Source: Prevotella sp.
GTDB lineage: Bacteria; Bacteroidota; Bacteroidia; Bacteroidales; Bacteroidaceae
Assembly (NCBI GenBank): GCA_017479675.1
Contig: JAFVBX010000028.1
Span: forward strand, 1 to 42,133
DNA length: 42,133 nucleotides
Direction of reading: 5' to 3'
This document shows, in pieces, positions 23,809 to 31,844 of the stretch. How positions within the stretch are numbered: the stretch's first letter is position 1; every line of letters begins with the position of its first letter. The translations under genes were made by a program, and so were the position numbers. The notes beneath the pieces were generated by a model. The model ran no database searches. It worked only from the letters and a program-made list of their open reading frames with translations, and was not told the origin of the DNA.

Positions 23809-25334
23809 CAGCAGAAGACAAGAAAGCCCTGCAAAGATGGGCAGAGCATCATAAAGCACTGTTAGCTGACATCCATGTGGAGAGTTGGCTGTCAAAGCGT
23901 GACATAGAGAAGCAGCGCAAGGCTCTGGAGAAAGATCCTGTAGAGTGGATACGATACTTCTTTCCCAAATACGCCAAGTACGATTTCGCACCGTTCCATG
24001 TGCGTGCCATACATCGTATCATTGAGCATGATGAGTGGTACGAGGTTCTGTCATGGAGCCGTGAGCTGGCGAAATCGACTGTGGCGATGTTCTGCCTCAT
24101 GTACCTTGCCTTGACAAAGCGTAAGAGGTTCTTTGTCCTCGCATCTGCTACAGAGACATCGGCAATACGTCTGCTCACTCCGTATAAGCTAAACTTTGAG
24201 AGCAACCCGCGCCTGAGACAGTTCTATGGTGAACAGGTGAACATAGGTGCATGGACCGACAAGGACTTCACCACGAAGGGCGGGGCACGCTTCGTGGCGC
24301 TGGGTGCAGGCAGTGCACCGCGTGGTGCAAGGAACGAAGAGGTACGTCCCGATGTCATATACATGGATGACTATGACACTGACGAGGACTGCCGCAATCC
24401 TGAGACGCTTAAAAAGAAATGGGACTGGTTTGAGGGCGCACTGTACCCCACACGCTCCATCTCTGAGCCTACCTTGATACTGTGGTGTGGCAACATCATA
24501 GCCAAGGACTGCTGCATAAAGCGCGCTGGAGAGAAGGCAAGGCACTGGGATATAGTAAACATACGCGACAAGAACGGCAAGAGCACCTGGCCGCAGAAGA
24601 ACACCGAGGAACAGATTGACACGGTGCTCGCCAACATATCACAGAAGAATGCGCAGGCAGAGTATTTCAACAACCCCGTCAGCGAGGGCACGATATTCCA
24701 CAACTTGCCATACGGCAAGATACCGCCGCTCAGCAAGTTCCGCTTCCTCGTGATATACGGCGACCCCGCTTACTCCGACTCCAAGAAAAAAGCCTCCAGC
24801 ACCAAGGCATTGTGGTTGGTGGGCAAACTGAAGGGCACGTACTACATCATCAAGGGCTATCTGGCACGTGAGCTCAATGCGACGTTCATAGGTTGGTACT
24901 TTGACCTGATGGACTATGTGAGTGGTAAGGCGACGGTGTATTGCTACATGGAGAACAACAAACTGCAAGACCCATTCTTCAACCATGTGTTCAAGCCATT
25001 GCTCAGGGAGGAATGCAAGAAGCGCAAGCGCGACCTTTACATAAAGGGTGACGAGCGCAAGAAGACGGACAAGGCAACGCGCATAGAGGCTAACCTGGAG
25101 CCGATAGACAGAAACGGTGCGTGGGTGTTCAACGAGCAGGAGAAGGACAACCCGCACATGCAGGAACTGAAAGAGCAATTCAAACTGTTCGAGATGCACC
25201 TGCCGTACAATGCCGACGGTCCTGACTGCATAGAGGGTGCTGTAACAATCATAGAGGGCAAGACGGTGGAGCTGGAGCCTGCCGTCACCATTTCATATCA
25301 GGAAATAAACGAGAACAATCCATATAGGATGTAG
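23805..25334 (+). CDS. Terminase large subunit
   Basis: A 509-aa DNA-packaging motor. The ATPase has a variant Walker A, SWSRELAKST (83-92), Walker B DVIYMDD (183-189) and a coupling region LILWCGN; the C-terminal nuclease starts VIYGDPAYSD (D320) with later acidic residues (EGAVTIIEG). This fits the Mu gp28 class, which makes headful cuts in host-flanked DNA after transposition. It overlaps the small subunit start and leads into the gp36-like gene after a TATAAAG-repeat junction. Confidence 0.93.
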   Translation: MTAEDKKALQRWAEHHKALLADIHVESWLSKRDIEKQRKALEKDPVEWIRYFFPKYAKYDFAPFHVRAIHRIIEHDEWYEVLSWSRELAKSTVAMFCLMYLALTKRKRFFVLASATETSAIRLLTPYKLNFESNPRLRQFYGEQVNIGAWTDKDFTTKGGARFVALGAGSAPRGARNEEVRPDVIYMDDYDTDEDCRNPETLKKKWDWFEGALYPTRSISEPTLILWCGNIIAKDCCIKRAGEKARHWDIVNIRDKNGKSTWPQKNTEEQIDTVLANISQKNAQAEYFNNPVSEGTIFHNLPYGKIPPLSKFRFLVIYGDPAYSDSKKKASSTKALWLVGKLKGTYYIIKGYLARELNATFIGWYFDLMDYVSGKATVYCYMENNKLQDPFFNHVFKPLLREECKKRKRDLYIKGDERKKTDKATRIEANLEPIDRNGAWVFNEQEKDNPHMQELKEQFKLFEMHLPYNADGPDCIEGAVTIIEGKTVELEPAVTISYQEINENNPYRM

Positions 25335-25366
25335 AGTGTAATGTATAAAGTATAGAGTATAAAGTA

Positions 25367-25807
25367 ATGAGCAACTTCATCAACACCAACGACTACGATG
25401 CCACCATACATCGTGAGATACTTGACCAGCTGCTGCGCAAGGAGTCGCCAGACTACGACGAGCAGATAGTGGAGATATGCGAGGACAGGGCAATAAGCGA
25501 AATGCGCTCCTACCTCAATAAGCAGTATGACTGCAATGCCATCTTCTCGAAGACAGGCAGCGACCGCCACGCGCTCATACTGATGTTCGCCATCGACATA
25601 GCGGTGTATCACATATTCTGCCAGCATAACCCCTACAAGATGTCGCAGATACGCAAGGACCGCTACGACCGTGCCATAGACTGGCTAAAGGGGGTAAGAG
25701 ACGGCGACGTCACCATCGACGGGGCACCGATGCTCGACGATGAGACTCTCGAAGACAACTCGCGCTGGCAGATAGAGGCTGACGAGGTGAGACCGGTGAT
25801 GCTGTGA
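25367..25807 (+). CDS. Head-tail adaptor, DUF1320/Mu gp36-like
   Basis: A 146-aa protein: MSNFINTNDYDATIHREILD, VEICEDRAISEMRSYLNKQY, HALILMFAIDIAVYHIFCQH and KDRYDRAIDWLKGVRDGDVT are the helical hallmarks of DUF1320, which forms the connector ring between portal and tail. In Mu the equivalent lies after the capsid gene; here it is moved between terminase and portal. The downstream junction carries CAGACTACT 9-bp repeats. Confidence 0.85.
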   Translation: MSNFINTNDYDATIHREILDQLLRKESPDYDEQIVEICEDRAISEMRSYLNKQYDCNAIFSKTGSDRHALILMFAIDIAVYHIFCQHNPYKMSQIRKDRYDRAIDWLKGVRDGDVTIDGAPMLDDETLEDNSRWQIEADEVRPVML

Positions 25808-25862
25808 CAGCCGAGAGCTATCAGACTATTCAGACTACTCAGATTACTCAGATAAAAAAACA

Positions 25863-27179
25863 ATGGCAAAGAAAAACAAGAAGAAGATTACGCAGGGTGG
25901 ACTGCGTACCATGCCAGGAGAGAGACTGCCTGACGTGGTGCTCCAGATGCCGGAGATATTCCACTTCGACATACAGGCTTACATGGACTCGCTGACGAGT
26001 GCCAAGAGCATTGACTATTCACAGCGCACAAGGCTCTACGACATGTATGAGTCGGCAGAACTGGACCTGCACCTCTCTGGCGTGATAGACAAGCGACTGA
26101 GGGGCGTGACACGCATACCGATAGAGTTCCAGCGTGACGGCAAGCCTGATGATACTATCAACAAGCAGTTGCGCTCACCGTGGTTCAAGCAACTGAGGAA
26201 AGACCTCATCATGTCGGAGTTCTGGGGCTTCACGCTGGTGCAGTTCTACCTCGACGATGACGGCGACATACGCTATGACCTCATCAACCGCAAGCACTAC
26301 GACCCCGTGCACCGCCTGCTGCTGAAGTACCAGGGAGACCATGAGGGCATCGACATCGACGAGTTTGACAATATGCTGTTCGTGGGAACGGAGCGCGGAC
26401 TGGGCAAGTATGCCAAGCTGCTGCCTGCCGTGCTCTACAAGCGCGGCGACATGGCAGACTGGGCACGCTTCTGCAACATATTCGGTATGCCGATACGTGA
26501 ATACACCTACGATGCCGGCGACGAGACGGCACGACGCAGGCTCATAGCGGAGGCACGCAGTCAGGGCGCAAATGCTGCATACATACATCCGAAGGACAGC
26601 GACCTCAAACTCATTGAGGCTGGCAACAAGACTGGCTCATCAGACCTATACAAGACCTTTGCGGAGTATTGGGATAGCAAGATTTCCATAATGGTGCTGG
26701 GCAACACGCTGACTACTGATGCGAAGGACACGGGCACTCAGGCACTTGGCTCGGTGCACAAGGAGGAAGAGGAGGATATGAACATTGACGACCGCAACTT
26801 CATCCTCGACATACTGAACTACGACATGAAGCCTATCTTCCTCTCGCTGGGCTTCAACGTGGAGGGCGGGGAGTTCGTCTATGCCAAGAAGGAAAAGACA
26901 GACCCCAAGCAGCAGTTAGAGATAGTGCAGGGTCTGAAGAACATGGGGCTGCCAATGGATGATGACTGGCTCTACGAGACTTTCGGTGTAGAGAAGCCTG
27001 CCAACTATGACCGCCTGAAGGCAGAGGCAGAGGAACGCCGCGAGGCTATGAGACAGCAGCTGCAGGGCGGTCAGAATACTCCGAATAATCAGAGTACTCA
27101 GACTAAAACACCGTTCAAAAACCGTTTGAAGAGTTTTTTCGGCATAGCCCCGCACGACGGGGCGGACGTCGAATGGTGA
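25863..27179 (+). CDS. Portal protein, DUF935/Mu gp29-like
   Basis: A 438-aa portal, starting MAKKNKKKITQGGLRTMPGE. DUF935 signatures include RTRLYDMYESAELDLHLSGV, IDKRLRGVTRIPIEFQ, EFWGFTLVQFYLDDDGDIRY, WARFCNIFGMPIREYTYDAG and a wing-stem NTLTTDAKDTGTQALGSVHK. It forms the dodecameric DNA entry vertex. The C-terminus contains a low-complexity NTPNNQSTQTKT encoded by the same 9-bp repeat type seen at junctions. Overlaps the MuF gene by 7 bp. Confidence 0.93.
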   Translation: MAKKNKKKITQGGLRTMPGERLPDVVLQMPEIFHFDIQAYMDSLTSAKSIDYSQRTRLYDMYESAELDLHLSGVIDKRLRGVTRIPIEFQRDGKPDDTINKQLRSPWFKQLRKDLIMSEFWGFTLVQFYLDDDGDIRYDLINRKHYDPVHRLLLKYQGDHEGIDIDEFDNMLFVGTERGLGKYAKLLPAVLYKRGDMADWARFCNIFGMPIREYTYDAGDETARRRLIAEARSQGANAAYIHPKDSDLKLIEAGNKTGSSDLYKTFAEYWDSKISIMVLGNTLTTDAKDTGTQALGSVHKEEEEDMNIDDRNFILDILNYDMKPIFLSLGFNVEGGEFVYAKKEKTDPKQQLEIVQGLKNMGLPMDDDWLYETFGVEKPANYDRLKAEAEERREAMRQQLQGGQNTPNNQSTQTKTPFKNRLKSFFGIAPHDGADVEW

Positions 27180-28624
27180 TGGACTACCTCTACTACGGCG
27201 ACAGCCAGTGCCAGTGTGGTTGTTCCACTCTCCGCAATGGTGTTGCGGAGTACAGCAACGATGGCGGCGTGACGGTGGGATTGGACGTGCTGGGTGCCTT
27301 CATGCGCAAGATATACGGCGGTTTCGATGCCAGGAACGAGGTGGAGCACACCCTATGGCGCGAGGTACTGCGCATCATCAACGAGGGAACGGTGGAGGGT
27401 CTGCTACAGGCTCCCACACCACCAACACACGATGACGAGTTCTACCGTGCCCTGAGACACTCCAACGAGGTGTTCGCCGCCTTCAAGGTGCATGACATGG
27501 GAGTGCACATGGCACAGAGGTTGCTCGATGCCGACGGCAAACTGAAACCATATCGTCAGTGGGCAGAGGACGTGAAGGATATCACCACCCACCATGTAGG
27601 CTCATGGCTAAAGACAGAATATGACACTGCCGTGCTCCGTGCACATGCCGCTGCCGACTGGCGCGAGTTTGAGCGCAACAAGGACGTGATGCCTAACCTC
27701 AGATGGGTGAAGACCACCTCGCCTAACCCAGAGGGCTCGCACCGCCAGTATTGGGAGAAAGGGCTAGTGCTGCCAGTGGATGACCCTTTCTGGGATGAGC
27801 ACCACCCTGGCGACCGCTGGGACTGCAAGTGCTCACTGGAGCAGACAGACGATCCCGTCACCATGCCTGACGACATGGAACCCACACCACCACAACGCGG
27901 ACTGGAGAATAATCCTGGCAAGGACGGACACACCTTCAACGATACGCATCCGTATTTCCCACATGACTGTAGCCGCTGCTTTGCCAACAGAGGGTTCAAG
28001 AACAAGGTACACACTCTGTTTACAAATCAGGACAAGCACTGCAACGCTTGCGCTAAAATTGACAACGTAATAGGCAAAGCTAACGAGAGAGTAGATGTAA
28101 AGAAGATGTTTGCGGAACTAGGGAATTTGTCAGGTGCTCAATACATCAATCAAATACGCAGACTCACAGAACTCAAAATCTACACGAAGGTAGAGAAGGA
28201 CATCTTCTCTGCCATCAGCAAAGACAGTGCTGAGTATGCAAATCTGTTAGCTGGAGCAAGAAAAGCCACAAGGTATGGGTATAAGGTCTATATCTTGCCA
28301 AATCCAAAAGGTGTTAGGAGTGCAGACTATATATATGTGAGGAAAGGCGTTTATAAGTTGTTTGATTTGAAGACTATTACAGGAACCGGTTCCATCGGTT
28401 CACGTCTGGAAGAGTCAATAGGGCAGACAAATAGGGTTTTTCTAAATCTGACTACGACATATCCAGCCAACAGAATGGCAACAGAGATAAAGCAATACTT
28501 TGAGGCTAACGACGATGCTTTAGAAGTGCTGGTTGCAGTGGGTAAGAAAATGATATCAGTGGATAGAGATCAAGTTTTAGACAGAAACTTCCACAAGCAT
28601 TTTAGAAAGAAAATAGAACAATAA
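27173..28624 (+). CDS. MuF head morphogenesis protein fused to a CdiA_C-like nuclease toxin
   Basis: A 483-aa protein. Residues about 50-290 are the MuF head protein (DEFYRALRHSNEVFAAFKVH, LKTEYDTAVLRAHAAADW, EHHPGDRWDCKCSLEQ), a minor capsid component injected with DNA in related phages. After a Cys-containing linker (HCNACAKIDNVIG), residues about 350-483 resemble BECR-fold tRNase domains of the CdiA_C type: ATRYGYKVYILPN, ADYIYVRKGVYKLFDLKTIT, SRLEESIGQTNRVFLNLTTT and AVGKKMISVDRDQVLDRNF. The fusion class is known as MuF polymorphic toxins. The toxin part is visibly richer in A and T than the head part, consistent with module exchange. No obvious immunity gene follows; a small antisense RNA does. 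Head domain sure; toxin family tentative. Confidence 0.85.
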   Translation: MVMDYLYYGDSQCQCGCSTLRNGVAEYSNDGGVTVGLDVLGAFMRKIYGGFDARNEVEHTLWREVLRIINEGTVEGLLQAPTPPTHDDEFYRALRHSNEVFAAFKVHDMGVHMAQRLLDADGKLKPYRQWAEDVKDITTHHVGSWLKTEYDTAVLRAHAAADWREFERNKDVMPNLRWVKTTSPNPEGSHRQYWEKGLVLPVDDPFWDEHHPGDRWDCKCSLEQTDDPVTMPDDMEPTPPQRGLENNPGKDGHTFNDTHPYFPHDCSRCFANRGFKNKVHTLFTNQDKHCNACAKIDNVIGKANERVDVKKMFAELGNLSGAQYINQIRRLTELKIYTKVEKDIFSAISKDSAEYANLLAGARKATRYGYKVYILPNPKGVRSADYIYVRKGVYKLFDLKTITGTGSIGSRLEESIGQTNRVFLNLTTTYPANRMATEIKQYFEANDDALEVLVAVGKKMISVDRDQVLDRNFHKHFRKKIEQ

Positions 28625-28648
28625 AAAAAAAGCCGTCCGAAGACAGCT
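28621..28648 (-). terminator. Intrinsic terminator of the small RNA
   Basis: On the minus strand AAGC-U-GUC-UUCG-GAC-G-GCUU forms an 8-pair stem with one mismatch and a stable UUCG loop, followed by a run of eight or more U. Confidence 0.8.
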
Positions 28649-28708
28649 TAATGGGGCATCACGATAAAGCCTTACCCCCACGCATACTCAGCGGGTAGTC
28701 ACTAAGGA
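28622..28708 (-). ncRNA. Candidate small RNA (about 85 nt) beside the MuF toxin
   Basis: Defined by an upstream consensus promoter (28714-28744) and an intrinsic terminator (28621-28648), both on the minus strand. The RNA has no ORF of note. CCUUA pairs with UAAGG; UGGGG in the loop can pair with a downstream CCCCA, giving an H-type pseudoknot; a UUCG-capped terminator hairpin follows. It is transcribed convergently with the toxin gene, ending at its stop codon. Family unknown to me. Confidence 0.65.
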
Positions 28709-28713
28709 CACTG

Positions 28714-28744
28714 CAAAATTACTCATTTTTTCTTAAACAACAAA
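28714..28744 (-). promoter_or_regulatory. Promoter of the small RNA
   Basis: Minus strand TTTG (28741-28744), a 19-nt spacer, TAATTTTG (28714-28721): an exact Bacteroidetes consensus in a gap between genes, pointing against the rightward head operon. Confidence 0.78.
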
Positions 28745-28750
28745 TAAAAC

Positions 28751-29002
28751 ATGAAAAAATTTATCCAAAACATCAAGAAAAGCTTCGACGAATGGCTTTT
28801 CGACTGGCGCAAGGAGCGCGCCATCAGAAAGGCGGAGCGCCTGTGTGAAGAGCAGCGCCGCAAGTTCCTCGTACTGGTATTCAGGGGCAAGCCCGTGGTG
28901 CTGTCCATGCAGCAGATAAAGCGACTGATACGCCAGAAGAAACTCAGAGGCACGCCAGAGCTGTACCGCGACATGGCACTGTGCACGGTCTATCCTAAGT
29001 AA
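28751..29002 (+). CDS. Small basic protein of unknown function (83 aa)
   Basis: Starts MKKFIQNIKKSFDEWLFDWR and is strongly basic and helical (KERAIRKAERLCEEQRRKFL), followed by VLVFRGKPVVLSMQQIKRLI. No membrane segment. It lies between the MuF toxin and the virion morphogenesis gene. Immunity proteins of nuclease toxins are usually acidic, so an immunity role looks unlikely; a nucleic-acid-binding head-associated role is possible. The following gap contains the perfect hairpin CCGCAATG-T-CATTGCGG (29015-29031). Confidence 0.7.
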   Translation: MKKFIQNIKKSFDEWLFDWRKERAIRKAERLCEEQRRKFLVLVFRGKPVVLSMQQIKRLIRQKKLRGTPELYRDMALCTVYPK

Positions 29003-29048
29003 GTCTCATCCTCCGCAATGTCATTGCGGTGATAATAAGCATAGCACT

Positions 29049-29684
29049 ATGGACCAGGCATCGAAGGAACTGACACACCGAGTAGAGCGACTGAAAGAGG
29101 AGATAGAGCGCGAGGTGAGCGACCGCCTGCCGCGCAAGGTGGCGGTGATGGCTAAGAACCACTTCCGCCAAAACTTCCGTGACAGTGGCTTCCGCGACGG
29201 TGGTCTGCATGCCTGGCAGCGCACACGCCGACAGGACGGCAAAGGCACCGATGCCAAGTACGGACCGCTGACCTCCAGTCGTAACCACCTGATGAACTCA
29301 ACACAGGCAACGGCACAACGTGGGGCGGTGCTTGTAGAGAACCCCGTGGAGTATGCAGCCATCCACAACGAGGGTGGCAACATCAACACCCACCCAACGG
29401 TGACGAGGAAGATGCGCAAATATGCCTGGCACATGGTCTATTCACTGGCAGGCAAGAAGAAAAAGGGCAAACTGCCTGCGGAACTGCCACCAGAGGCAGA
29501 GAAGTGGAAGGCTCTTGCACTGACAAAGAAGACGCACCTCAACATACGCGCCAGGATGCCGCGCCGTCAGTTTATAGGCAACTCTGCCGAACTGAGGGAA
29601 AAGGTGCAGAACGCCATAAGCGAGGCAATGGAGAAAATCAAGGGAAAGGTGCTTGGATCATTATTCATAATTCATAATTCATAA
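29049..29684 (+). CDS. Phage virion morphogenesis protein (Mu gpG-like)
   Basis: A 211-aa protein: MDQASKELTHRVERLKEEIE, RKVAVMAKNHFRQNFRDSGF, TSSRNHLMNSTQATAQRGAV, VEYAAIHNEGGNINTHPTVT and ARMPRRQFIGNSAELREKVQ match the phage virion morphogenesis family (P2 gpS/Mu gpG), which helps complete heads or tails. The last residues (LFIIHNS) are encoded by CATAATT heptamer repeats that also supply the stop codon, so the native C-terminus is probably variable. Confidence 0.88.
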   Translation: MDQASKELTHRVERLKEEIEREVSDRLPRKVAVMAKNHFRQNFRDSGFRDGGLHAWQRTRRQDGKGTDAKYGPLTSSRNHLMNSTQATAQRGAVLVENPVEYAAIHNEGGNINTHPTVTRKMRKYAWHMVYSLAGKKKKGKLPAELPPEAEKWKALALTKKTHLNIRARMPRRQFIGNSAELREKVQNAISEAMEKIKGKVLGSLFIIHNS

Positions 29685-29692
29685 TTAAAGAT

Positions 29693-30190
29693 ATGGAGTC
29701 ACTACTTTACAATCTCGTAACATACATCAAGGAACAGATGCCGAGCCTCTCGATGGTGGATGAGGACTACGGACAACTGGAGGCACTCGACAATGAGAAC
29801 GTCGATATGTACCCGCTGACATACCCAGCCGTGCTCATCGATGCGCCACAGGCAGACTGGAGCAACCTTGCGGGCAAGAGCCAGAAGGGAACGGCAACGG
29901 TAAGCGTGAAGCTGATAATAGACTGCTACAAGGATACCCACTATCAGTCTGGTAGCACCGACGGCATCATGGAGAGAGCAGAGATGGTGGAGCAGCTGCA
30001 CAAGGCACTGCAACGCTATCGCCCCGCGGATGATGGGGAACTGATACGCACCAAGTCACGGTTCTACACGTGGAACCACGGCATAAAGGTGTATCAGGCA
30101 GAATATACGGTGGCGGTGACGGACATTATTCCGGAAACAACGACAATTGACGTGCCGAAGAAGATTGTTGTTTCCGTGGCGAGGGCTTGA
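29693..30190 (+). CDS. Tail terminator / completion-like protein (165 aa)
   Basis: Starts MESLLYNLVTYIKEQMPSLS. TYPAVLIDAPQADWSNLAGK and GTATVSVKLIIDCYKDTHYQ, followed by MERAEMVEQLHKALQRYRPA and KVYQAEYTVAVTDI, show the alternating strand-helix pattern of tail terminator proteins, which cap the tube (Mu gp37 position). It is the last gene of the rightward late operon; its 3' end overlaps the convergent gene at 30126 by 65 bp. Confidence 0.75.
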   Translation: MESLLYNLVTYIKEQMPSLSMVDEDYGQLEALDNENVDMYPLTYPAVLIDAPQADWSNLAGKSQKGTATVSVKLIIDCYKDTHYQSGSTDGIMERAEMVEQLHKALQRYRPADDGELIRTKSRFYTWNHGIKVYQAEYTVAVTDIIPETTTIDVPKKIVVSVARA

Positions 30191-30434
30191 TGCCCACCTT
30201 GAAACCGGTGAACAGGGGCTTGCTTATCTGCTTGCCCTCCACACTGACGCCCTCTTGTATCATCTGACGAATTATGGCAAGGATACGGCTCTCCGACAGG
30301 TAAAACTCCTCGTTGGAGAGCTTTGTTATGGTATCGTCGAAACGGAGGCGCTGCACCTCCGTCCAATAATAGTAACGCTCGTATATTCTCCTGTCACGTG
30401 CGGATACCAGATTTTTGTCGCGTCCTTTGCTCAT
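30126..30434 (-). CDS. Candidate middle/late transcription regulator (102 aa)
   Basis: Starts MSKGRDKNLVSARDRRIYER (ATG 30434; the longer frame includes the promoter). The sequence YERYYYWTEVQRLRFDDTIT then KLSNEEFYLSESRILAIIRQ is a widespread short Bacteroidales phage protein; the last part looks like a helix-turn-helix recognition region. The basic C-terminus ends RQLSLFPE. It has its own consensus promoter and sits downstream of the early terminator, between early and late blocks, the place where Mu encodes Mor and C. Activator role is inference; some databases label such proteins as transposase, which the size does not support. Confidence 0.7.
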   Translation of the reverse strand: MSKGRDKNLVSARDRRIYERYYYWTEVQRLRFDDTITKLSNEEFYLSESRILAIIRQMIQEGVSVEGKQISKPLFTGFKVGIKPSPRKQQSSSARQLSLFPE

Positions 30435-30475
30435 GATGTGAGTAGAATAAATAGACTGTTTGTTTATTTCCCTTG

Positions 30476-30507
30476 CAAAATTAAAGAAAAATCGGCTAAA
30501 AACCAAA
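30476..30507 (-). promoter_or_regulatory. Promoter of the 102-aa regulator
   Basis: Minus strand TTTG (30504-30507), a 20-nt spacer, TAATTTTG (30476-30483), about 40 nt upstream of the ATG. Independent of the early operon, which terminates just upstream. Confidence 0.78.
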
Positions 30508-30528
30508 TAAACAGCAGAATTTTTAACT

Positions 30529-30563
30529 AAAAAAGCGTTACTATCTTCGCAGACGGTAACGCT
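30529..30563 (-). terminator. Terminator of the early operon
   Basis: On the minus strand AGCGTTAC and GTAACGCT form a perfect 8-bp stem followed by six T. It lies 40 bp after the Gam-like gene stop. Confidence 0.85.
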
Positions 30564-30602
30564 AAGAGCTTAATCTCAAAAAAAACTAACTAAAACAAGA
30601 CC

Positions 30603-31157
30603 CTATTCAGAGTCCTCTTTCTTAGGTTCTACGTAGAAGGTTTCCTCCTGGACAACCTGAATGCCGCACTTCTCCATATAGAGGCGCATAGGTCCTGCGA
30701 CGGTGTCATGGTCGCGTACATCGACATGCTCCATGTCGCGGTCGGCAAGTATCCTGTCCTTGGCTATCTCCTCCGTCTGTCGGATGTAGCTTGGCAGGAA
30801 CTCCTTGACGAGGTTCTTGGCACTCTCCCACGTGAAGCCCTTCAAGGTCTTAAGCTTCGGCGTGCCTGTACGGTAGCCGATGGTGCCGTGCGTCATCTCC
30901 AAGCTCTTCTTTTTGGCGAAAAGCTCTGCCTTGTTCTCGCTGGCATAGCTGTCGAGGGTGTTGAAAGCTTCGTCTTTCTCCTTTGCCAGGATAGCCAGTT
31001 TGTCAGCATACTTCTCGCGGGTCTTGGCACACTGCAGCTCTATCTCCGCATTGATTTTCTGGATTTGTGCCTCTGCCTTGGCATACTGTGCGAATGCCTC
31101 GTCTGCCTGCTCACGGGTAACGTCCGTGATAACTACTTTCTTTTGTCTCTTTGCCAT
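30603..31157 (-). CDS. gam: Gam-like host-nuclease inhibitor
   Basis: A 184-aa protein with the Mu Gam pattern: a long N-terminal coiled coil (EAQIQKINAEIELQCAKTRE, KLAILAKEKDEAFNTLDSYA), then KKKSLEMTHGTIGYRTGTPK and LKTLKGFTWESAKNLVKEFL. Gam dimers bind DNA ends (a Ku-like fold) and protect linear phage DNA from exonucleases. It is the last gene of the early operon, before the terminator. Confidence 0.9.
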   Translation of the reverse strand: MAKRQKKVVITDVTREQADEAFAQYAKAEAQIQKINAEIELQCAKTREKYADKLAILAKEKDEAFNTLDSYASENKAELFAKKKSLEMTHGTIGYRTGTPKLKTLKGFTWESAKNLVKEFLPSYIRQTEEIAKDRILADRDMEHVDVRDHDTVAGPMRLYMEKCGIQVVQEETFYVEPKKEDSE

Positions 31158-31184
31158 AGTCCTTGAATAATTTTGAATTGTGAA

Positions 31185-31376
31185 TTACTTGAATGGTTTA
31201 TAAATATTGTTCAAATAGTCTTCGCTCTCTGTTATGCTCTTGCCTGTGTATTCAGCATACAGGCGTACCATCTTGCGCATCCTTGCCGCTGCCGTCAAGG
31301 GGCACAGCGACTGCCGTGCCGTAGCGTACTGGTCGCCAAGTTCCGCCATGCGCTGCTCATACATCTGTCTTTCCAT
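31185..31376 (-). CDS. Small early protein of unknown function (63 aa)
   Basis: MERQMYEQRMAELGDQYATA followed by RMRKMVRLYAEYTGKSITES; a charged helical protein overlapping the GemA-like gene's 3' end by 20 bp. Not recognised. The junction to the Gam-like gene has AATTGTG heptamer repeats (31169-31189). Confidence 0.65.
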   Translation of the reverse strand: MERQMYEQRMAELGDQYATARQSLCPLTAAARMRKMVRLYAEYTGKSITESEDYLNNIYKPFK

Positions 31377-31824
31377 ACTCGCTCAGTTTTATTATTCTGC
31401 ATCTGTTCTCGTTCTCACCGTCTCTCTTTTTCCTTATCATGAGGCACTTCACATACACTGCCTGCAGTTCCTCCTCGCTCAAACGACAGAAGCGCTTACC
31501 AGCTATCTTATTGTTGAGACAGAAGCGATCGACGGCGTTCCAGTCGGCGGTATTGACATTCAGCAACTGCATCTGATGGAGGACCGCGCTACGTGCTCTT
31601 TTCAGTGGGTTGTACGGACGTGCAGAGTACTTCATACCTCTCTCCAGAGCTTCACATAGTCCGTCATACTCCTCCTGCGTCAGTTCTTTCAGACTGTCTG
31701 TCCTGCCGTGCGTGGCGTTGAGCACCATGTCTTTCTTCACTTCCTCCTTGTCCTCCACAAGCAGGGCGCGTGCCTCGTGGAGCAACATCCAGAACCTGTT
31801 GTAGTTTCTTTTCGCCTCACTCAT
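31357..31824 (-). CDS. GemA-like protein (Mu gp16, DUF1018-like)
   Basis: A 155-aa protein, MSEAKRNYNRFWMLLHEARA; KDMVLNATHGRTDSLKELTQ, LHQMQLLNVNTADWNAVDRF, CLNNKIAGKRFCRLSEEELQ and VYVKCLMIRKK fit the DUF1018 pattern of two helix bundles with a conserved ADW and a hydrophobic R-F/K-R motif. Mu GemA modulates host gene expression and DNA topology but is not essential. Family call moderate to good. Confidence 0.75.
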   Translation of the reverse strand: MSEAKRNYNRFWMLLHEARALLVEDKEEVKKDMVLNATHGRTDSLKELTQEEYDGLCEALERGMKYSARPYNPLKRARSAVLHQMQLLNVNTADWNAVDRFCLNNKIAGKRFCRLSEEELQAVYVKCLMIRKKRDGENENRCRIIKLSEYGKTDV

Positions 31825-31844
31825 TTTTGTTGTCGTTTTTGTTA

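Noticed and set aside
28723..28986. Minus-strand ORF opposite the 83-aa gene, as a possible immunity gene
   Set aside because: It overlaps the small-RNA promoter and is a shadow of the plus-strand gene; Ser/Arg-rich shadow composition.
28751..29002. 83-aa gene as immunity protein for the MuF toxin
   Set aside because: Strongly basic and near-contiguous with structural genes; nuclease immunity proteins are usually acidic. Not excluded, but unsupported.
30126..30434. Transposase fragment
   Set aside because: No DDE motifs, full-length small protein with its own promoter; the label seems to be a database artefact.
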